From Azohydromonas lata NBRC 102462 (GTDB taxonomy: Bacteria > Pseudomonadota > Gammaproteobacteria > Burkholderiales > Burkholderiaceae_C): a stretch of DNA of 7,829 nt. The notes beneath the pieces were generated by a model. The model was not told where the DNA came from and did not search any database. It worked only from the letters and a program-made list of their open reading frames with translations. The position numbers and the translations under genes were made by a program. Below are positions 5,188 to 7,829 of the stretch, one piece after another. The stretch covers positions 1 through 7,829 of the forward strand of contig CAMCTE010000127.1 of NCBI GenBank assembly GCA_945878385.1. Reading direction: 5' to 3'. Within the stretch, counting starts at the first letter, position 1. Every line of letters begins with the position of its first letter.

Positions 5188-6215
5188 GCGCGCCCAAGTC
5201 CCACCTCGAATCCCTGCCGCGCAGCGTGCAGTTCCTGCTGGCCACTGCGGTGGTTGGCCTGGCGCTGTTCCCCCTGATGGGCAGCGACTACGCCTTGCAA
5301 AGCCTCTCGCGCATGATGATTCTGGCCATCTTCGCCATGAGTCTTGACCTGCTGCAGGGCGTCACCGGCCTTGTTTCGCTGGGCCACGCCGCCTACTTCG
5401 GGCTGGCCGGCTATGCCCTGGCCTTCCTGTCCCCGGCCAACGACCCAGCCGCCCTGTGGTGGACGTTGCCCGCGGCCATGTTGTTCTCGGGCGCTGCGGC
5501 CCTCGTCATCGGCTTCTTCGTGGTGCGCACCCACGGCATCTACTTCATCATGGTCACCATGGCCTTTGCGCAGATGCTGTTCTATCTGTTCTTCGACAAC
5601 AGGGTCCTGGGTGGCAGCGACGGCATCTATGTGAATTTCCGCCCCGCCAGTGGCCCCGTCGACCTGGAGAACAAGGTCACGCTTTTTTATGTGTGTTTGG
5701 TCTCCATGCTGCTCGTTTACGCCTTCCTGCGCCGGCTGTTGTGGAGCTCGTTCGGCCGGGCACTCGTGGGCATCCGCATCAACGAACACCGCATGAAGGC
5801 TGTGGGTTACTCCACCTTCGGCTACAAGCTCAGCGCGTTCACCCTGGCTGGCGCCCTGGCGGGTTTGGCCGGCTATCTGTGGGGCGCGCTCAACGGCTTC
5901 GTGAACCCCGAGCTCATGGGCTTCCACATGAGCGCACACGCCATCATGATGGTCATCCTGGGCGGCATGGGCAACTTCGCCGGAGCGGCCATCGGGGCCT
6001 TCGTGTTCGAAGGCGTGCTGCACTGGGTGAAGGACCTGCCGCAGGTGGGCAGCGTGCGCCTGGGCGACCACTGGCAGTTGTGGATGGGCCTGTTCATCGT
6101 GGCCGTGGTGATCCTGGCTCCGCGCGGAGTGCTGGGCCTCATCGGCTCGGCGCTGCAGCGGTTGGGTGCAAAAAGGGCCGATGCTCAGGGCATGGGCCAA
6201 GGAGAAGGCGCATGA
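5184..6215 (+). CDS. livM: Branched-chain-amino-acid-type ABC transporter permease, LivM type
   Basis: This 343-residue inner-membrane protein has roughly nine or ten hydrophobic segments and is the second permease subunit. Markers: L-V-S-L-G-H-A-A-Y-F-G-L-A-G-Y (residues 63-77), R-T-H-G-I-Y-F-I-M-V-T-M-A-F-A-Q (115-130), the cytoplasmic coupling loop G-I-R-I-N-E-H-R-M-K-A-V-G-Y (196-209), and I-L-G-G-M-G-N-F-A-G-A near 256-266. The first available ATG in frame after livH is at 5184; no start codon occurs in that frame between 5127 and 5183, so the choice is firm despite the weak GGA ribosome-binding site. Its stop overlaps the livG start as ATGA. The hydrophilic tail after W-M-G-L-F ends in Lys, Arg and Gln residues. 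Confidence 0.93.
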   Translation: MSAPKSHLESLPRSVQFLLATAVVGLALFPLMGSDYALQSLSRMMILAIFAMSLDLLQGVTGLVSLGHAAYFGLAGYALAFLSPANDPAALWWTLPAAMLFSGAAALVIGFFVVRTHGIYFIMVTMAFAQMLFYLFFDNRVLGGSDGIYVNFRPASGPVDLENKVTLFYVCLVSMLLVYAFLRRLLWSSFGRALVGIRINEHRMKAVGYSTFGYKLSAFTLAGALAGLAGYLWGALNGFVNPELMGFHMSAHAIMMVILGGMGNFAGAAIGAFVFEGVLHWVKDLPQVGSVRLGDHWQLWMGLFIVAVVILAPRGVLGLIGSALQRLGAKRADAQGMGQGEGA

Positions 6216-6979
6216 GCACCGCCGAAGTTCTGCTCAGCGCACGCGGCCTGACCAAACGCTTCGGCGGCCTGGCGGCCAACCAGGATGTGTCGCTCGACCT
6301 CTGGCGCGGCCGCATCCATGCGGTGATCGGCCCCAACGGCGCGGGCAAGAGCACGCTCACCAATTTGCTATCGGGCGACCTGCCGCCCACCAGCGGAACC
6401 GTCACCCTTGCCGGCCACGACATTACTGGCCAGGCGCCGCATGAAATCTCGCGCTTGGGCCTGGGCCGCAGCTACCAGAAGACCAATATCTTTCTGCCTC
6501 TGTCTGTTGAAGAGAATGTTCGCCTGGCATCGCAGTCGCGCCAGCGCCACCGCCCTTGGAACCCGCTGCACTGGGTCGATGCCGCCACGGCGCACGCGAC
6601 CGTGCGCGAGCGCTGCGACCGTGCACTCGAACTCGCAGGCCTGACCGCACGCCGCCGCGTGGTGGCCGGAACCTGTTCGCACGGGGAACAGCGCCAGTTG
6701 GAAATTGCCATGACCCTGGCCACCCACCCCCAGGTGCTGCTGCTGGACGAACCATTGGCCGGCATGGGCGTAGCCGAAGCCGAGCGCATGGTGGAGTTGC
6801 TGCTGCGCCTGAAGCCCGCGCACGCCATCATGCTGGTGGAGCACGACATGGACGCTGTCTTCACCCTGGCCGACCACCTCACGGTGATGGTCAACGGGCA
6901 GGTGATTGCAAGCGGCACACCCGAGGCCATCCGCAACGATGCGGGCGTGCAGGCGGCGTACCTGGGCGAGGAGCATTGA
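6212..6979 (+). CDS. livG: Branched-chain-amino-acid-type ABC transporter ATP-binding protein, LivG type
   Basis: This 255-residue nucleotide-binding subunit powers import on the cytoplasmic face, acting with LivF. Motifs: Walker A G-P-N-G-A-G-K-S-T (residues 40-48), Q-loop Gln89 in R-S-Y-Q-K-T-N-I-F, signature C-S-H-G-E-Q (155-160), Walker B V-L-L-L-D-E-P (175-181), the LivG-type D-loop L-A-G-M (182-185), and switch His211 in V-E-H-D-M-D. AAGGAG at 6199-6204 stands seven bases before the ATG at 6212, which overlaps the livM stop (ATGA) and supports tight coupling. The signature departs from the usual L-S-x-G-Q by a Cys in first place and Glu for the glutamine. All catalytic residues are present. 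Confidence 0.94.
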   Translation: MSTAEVLLSARGLTKRFGGLAANQDVSLDLWRGRIHAVIGPNGAGKSTLTNLLSGDLPPTSGTVTLAGHDITGQAPHEISRLGLGRSYQKTNIFLPLSVEENVRLASQSRQRHRPWNPLHWVDAATAHATVRERCDRALELAGLTARRRVVAGTCSHGEQRQLEIAMTLATHPQVLLLDEPLAGMGVAEAERMVELLLRLKPAHAIMLVEHDMDAVFTLADHLTVMVNGQVIASGTPEAIRNDAGVQAAYLGEEH

Positions 6980-6980
6980 C

Positions 6981-7697
6981 ATGACCATCGAGATGCTCAT
7001 CGAAGCCCGCGGGCTGAACACCTACTACGGCGCCAGCCACATCCTGCGCGGCATCGACTTCCACGTGAAGCGCGGCGAAACCATTGGGCTGATGGGCCGC
7101 AACGGCATGGGCAAGAGCACCCTGCTCAAGAGCCTGATGGGCCTCGTGAAGCCGCGTGGTGGCGAGGTGCGCATCAAGGGCCAGGCCATGACGGGCTCCG
7201 CCCCATACCGTGTGGCGCAGCAAGGCATTGCCTATGTGCCCGAGGGCCGCGGCATCTTCGGCAACCTCTCCGTGAAGGAGAACCTCGTGATGGCTGCGCG
7301 CGCCGGCACACAGGGCCAGCGCGACTGGACCTATGACCGTGTGCTCGAAACCTTCCCGCGCTTGAAGGAGCGCCTGACCAACGGCGGCCAGCAACTCTCA
7401 GGCGGCGAACAGCAGATGCTCACCATCGGCCGCGCGCTCATGACCAACCCTGATGTGCTCATCCTCGATGAAGCCACCGAGGGCCTGGCACCGCTGATCG
7501 CACGCGAGATCTGGCGCATCTGCGGTCTCATTCGCGAGAGCGGCATCAGCAGCATCATCGTCGACAAGAACTGGCGCCATGTCACGCAGATCACCGACCG
7601 CAATGTGATCCTGGTCAAGGGGGAGGTGGTGTTCGAGGGCAGCAGTTCACAGCTGTTGGCACAGCCTCAAACGCTGGAGCAATTCTTGGGTGTATAG
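6981..7697 (+). CDS. livF: Branched-chain-amino-acid-type ABC transporter ATP-binding protein, LivF type
   Basis: This 238-residue nucleotide-binding subunit is the probable heterodimer partner of LivG. Motifs: Walker A G-R-N-G-M-G-K-S-T (39-47), the LivF-type Q-loop region Y-V-P-E-G-R-G-I-F (85-93, Glu in place of Gln), canonical signature L-S-G-G-E-Q (139-144), Walker B V-L-I-L-D-E-A (159-165) and D-loop T-E-G-L-A-P (166-171). The switch position, normally His or the LivF-type Gln of V-E-Q-N, reads I-I-V-D-K-N-W with Lys196, so this site probably relies on its partner for hydrolysis. The start at 6981 has GAGGAG (6968-6973) seven bases upstream; a second ATG at 6993 would be too far away. 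It begins one base after the livG stop and ends with TAG. Confidence 0.93.
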   Translation: MTIEMLIEARGLNTYYGASHILRGIDFHVKRGETIGLMGRNGMGKSTLLKSLMGLVKPRGGEVRIKGQAMTGSAPYRVAQQGIAYVPEGRGIFGNLSVKENLVMAARAGTQGQRDWTYDRVLETFPRLKERLTNGGQQLSGGEQQMLTIGRALMTNPDVLILDEATEGLAPLIAREIWRICGLIRESGISSIIVDKNWRHVTQITDRNVILVKGEVVFEGSSSQLLAQPQTLEQFLGV

Positions 7698-7716
7698 TCC
7701 GCCTCCCTTCGCTGAT

Positions 7717-7731
7717 CTTCACTGAAGTTTT
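7717..7731 (+). terminator. Weak candidate terminator after livF
   Basis: CTTC (7717-7720) pairs with GAAG (7724-7727) across a three-base loop, followed by TTTT (7728-7731). Only four pairs hold it together, so it is marginal, but it is the best terminator-like element between livF and the promoter at the window edge. I see nothing else clear in 7732-7799. Confidence 0.2.
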
Positions 7732-7799
7732 GGCGGGTGGAAGGCCTGTACTGCGAACCCTGTGCTCGCGGGGGGAGTCGAAAGATTTCCAGGCGGCTG

Positions 7800-7829
7800 T
7801 TGACACGGCGCAAAAAAACGTGTCACAAT
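7800..7829 (+). promoter_or_regulatory. Sigma-70-type promoter overlain by a 7-11-7 inverted repeat, driving a gene beyond the window
   Basis: A perfect -35 TTGACA (7800-7805) is followed after 18 bases by CACAAT (7824-7829), a four-of-six match to -10. The spacer holds seven A's (7812-7818). TGACACG (7801-7807) and CGTGTCA (7819-7825) form a perfect inverted repeat touching both hexamers, so a dimeric repressor there would block polymerase. A downstream + strand gene or RNA operon is expected but not visible. Confidence 0.5.

Noticed and set aside
5118..6200. - strand frame opposite livM
   Set aside because: His/Gln/Ala-rich antisense of hydrophobic membrane codons, and no recognisable domain.
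5456..6211. A 5' extension of livG that would make a fused, much longer protein
   Set aside because: The extension overlaps livM out of frame and has Arg/Gly/His-rich sequence. The ATG at 6212 has a good ribosome-binding site and gives the normal LivG N-terminus.
1..7829. CRISPR arrays, tRNA or rRNA genes, insertion sequences
   Set aside because: No regularly spaced long repeats, no cloverleaf-like tRNA ends, no transposase-like protein and no terminal inverted repeats with target duplications were seen on reading either strand.

Overview
The window is high-GC DNA with dense, same-strand gene packing. Codon choice and gene content suggest a betaproteobacterium, most likely Burkholderiales/Comamonadaceae. 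That assignment is an inference from style and protein families, not from a marker gene. All convincing genes read on the + strand. Long open frames on the other strand are compositional shadows.

Left third (1-2816): the tail of a transglutaminase-like cysteine peptidase (window-truncated at its 5' side), then a circularly permuted type-2 ATP-grasp protein and an alpha-E (DUF403) protein. These three families are a known recurrent set, predicted from comparative genomics to make and cleave a peptide or amide-linked product whose chemistry I do not believe is settled. The 117-base gap between the transglutaminase and the ATP-grasp gene holds what looks like a sigma-54 promoter (TTGGC at 316-320, TTGCA at 328-332, exact GG-N10-GC spacing). 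Just upstream is a 17-base NtrC-like dyad (283-299). This suggests that the ATP-grasp/alpha-E pair is induced by nitrogen limitation, and it is the most informative regulatory observation in the window.

Right two-thirds (2817-7697): a complete five-gene branched-chain-amino-acid-type (HAAT/LIV) ABC importer in the order binding protein, LivH permease, LivM permease, LivG ATPase, LivF ATPase. The binding protein has a Tat-like signal peptide. Its substrate cannot be read from the sequence and need not be leucine/isoleucine/valine. The gap before it carries paired repeats, including two tandem AGCA-N6-TGCT dyads 18 bp apart. A strong GC hairpin with a T7 tract separates the binding-protein gene from the permease genes and may act as a leaky terminator setting subunit ratios. 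livH and livM have poor ribosome-binding sites and each is preceded by a tiny frame whose stop overlaps the start codon (ATGA). livM/livG also overlap by ATGA. LivF has lysine where the ABC switch residue (His, or Gln in many LivF proteins) is expected.

Right edge (7698-7829): no gene. The last 30 bases look like a strong sigma-70 promoter (TTGACA, 18 bp, CACAAT) overlain by a perfect 7-11-7 inverted repeat, which should drive a gene just outside the window.

Functionally, the two halves could both belong to nitrogen acquisition (a nitrogen-regulated peptide/amide system beside an amino-acid-type importer), but only the left half shows a nitrogen-control signature, so the link is conjecture.
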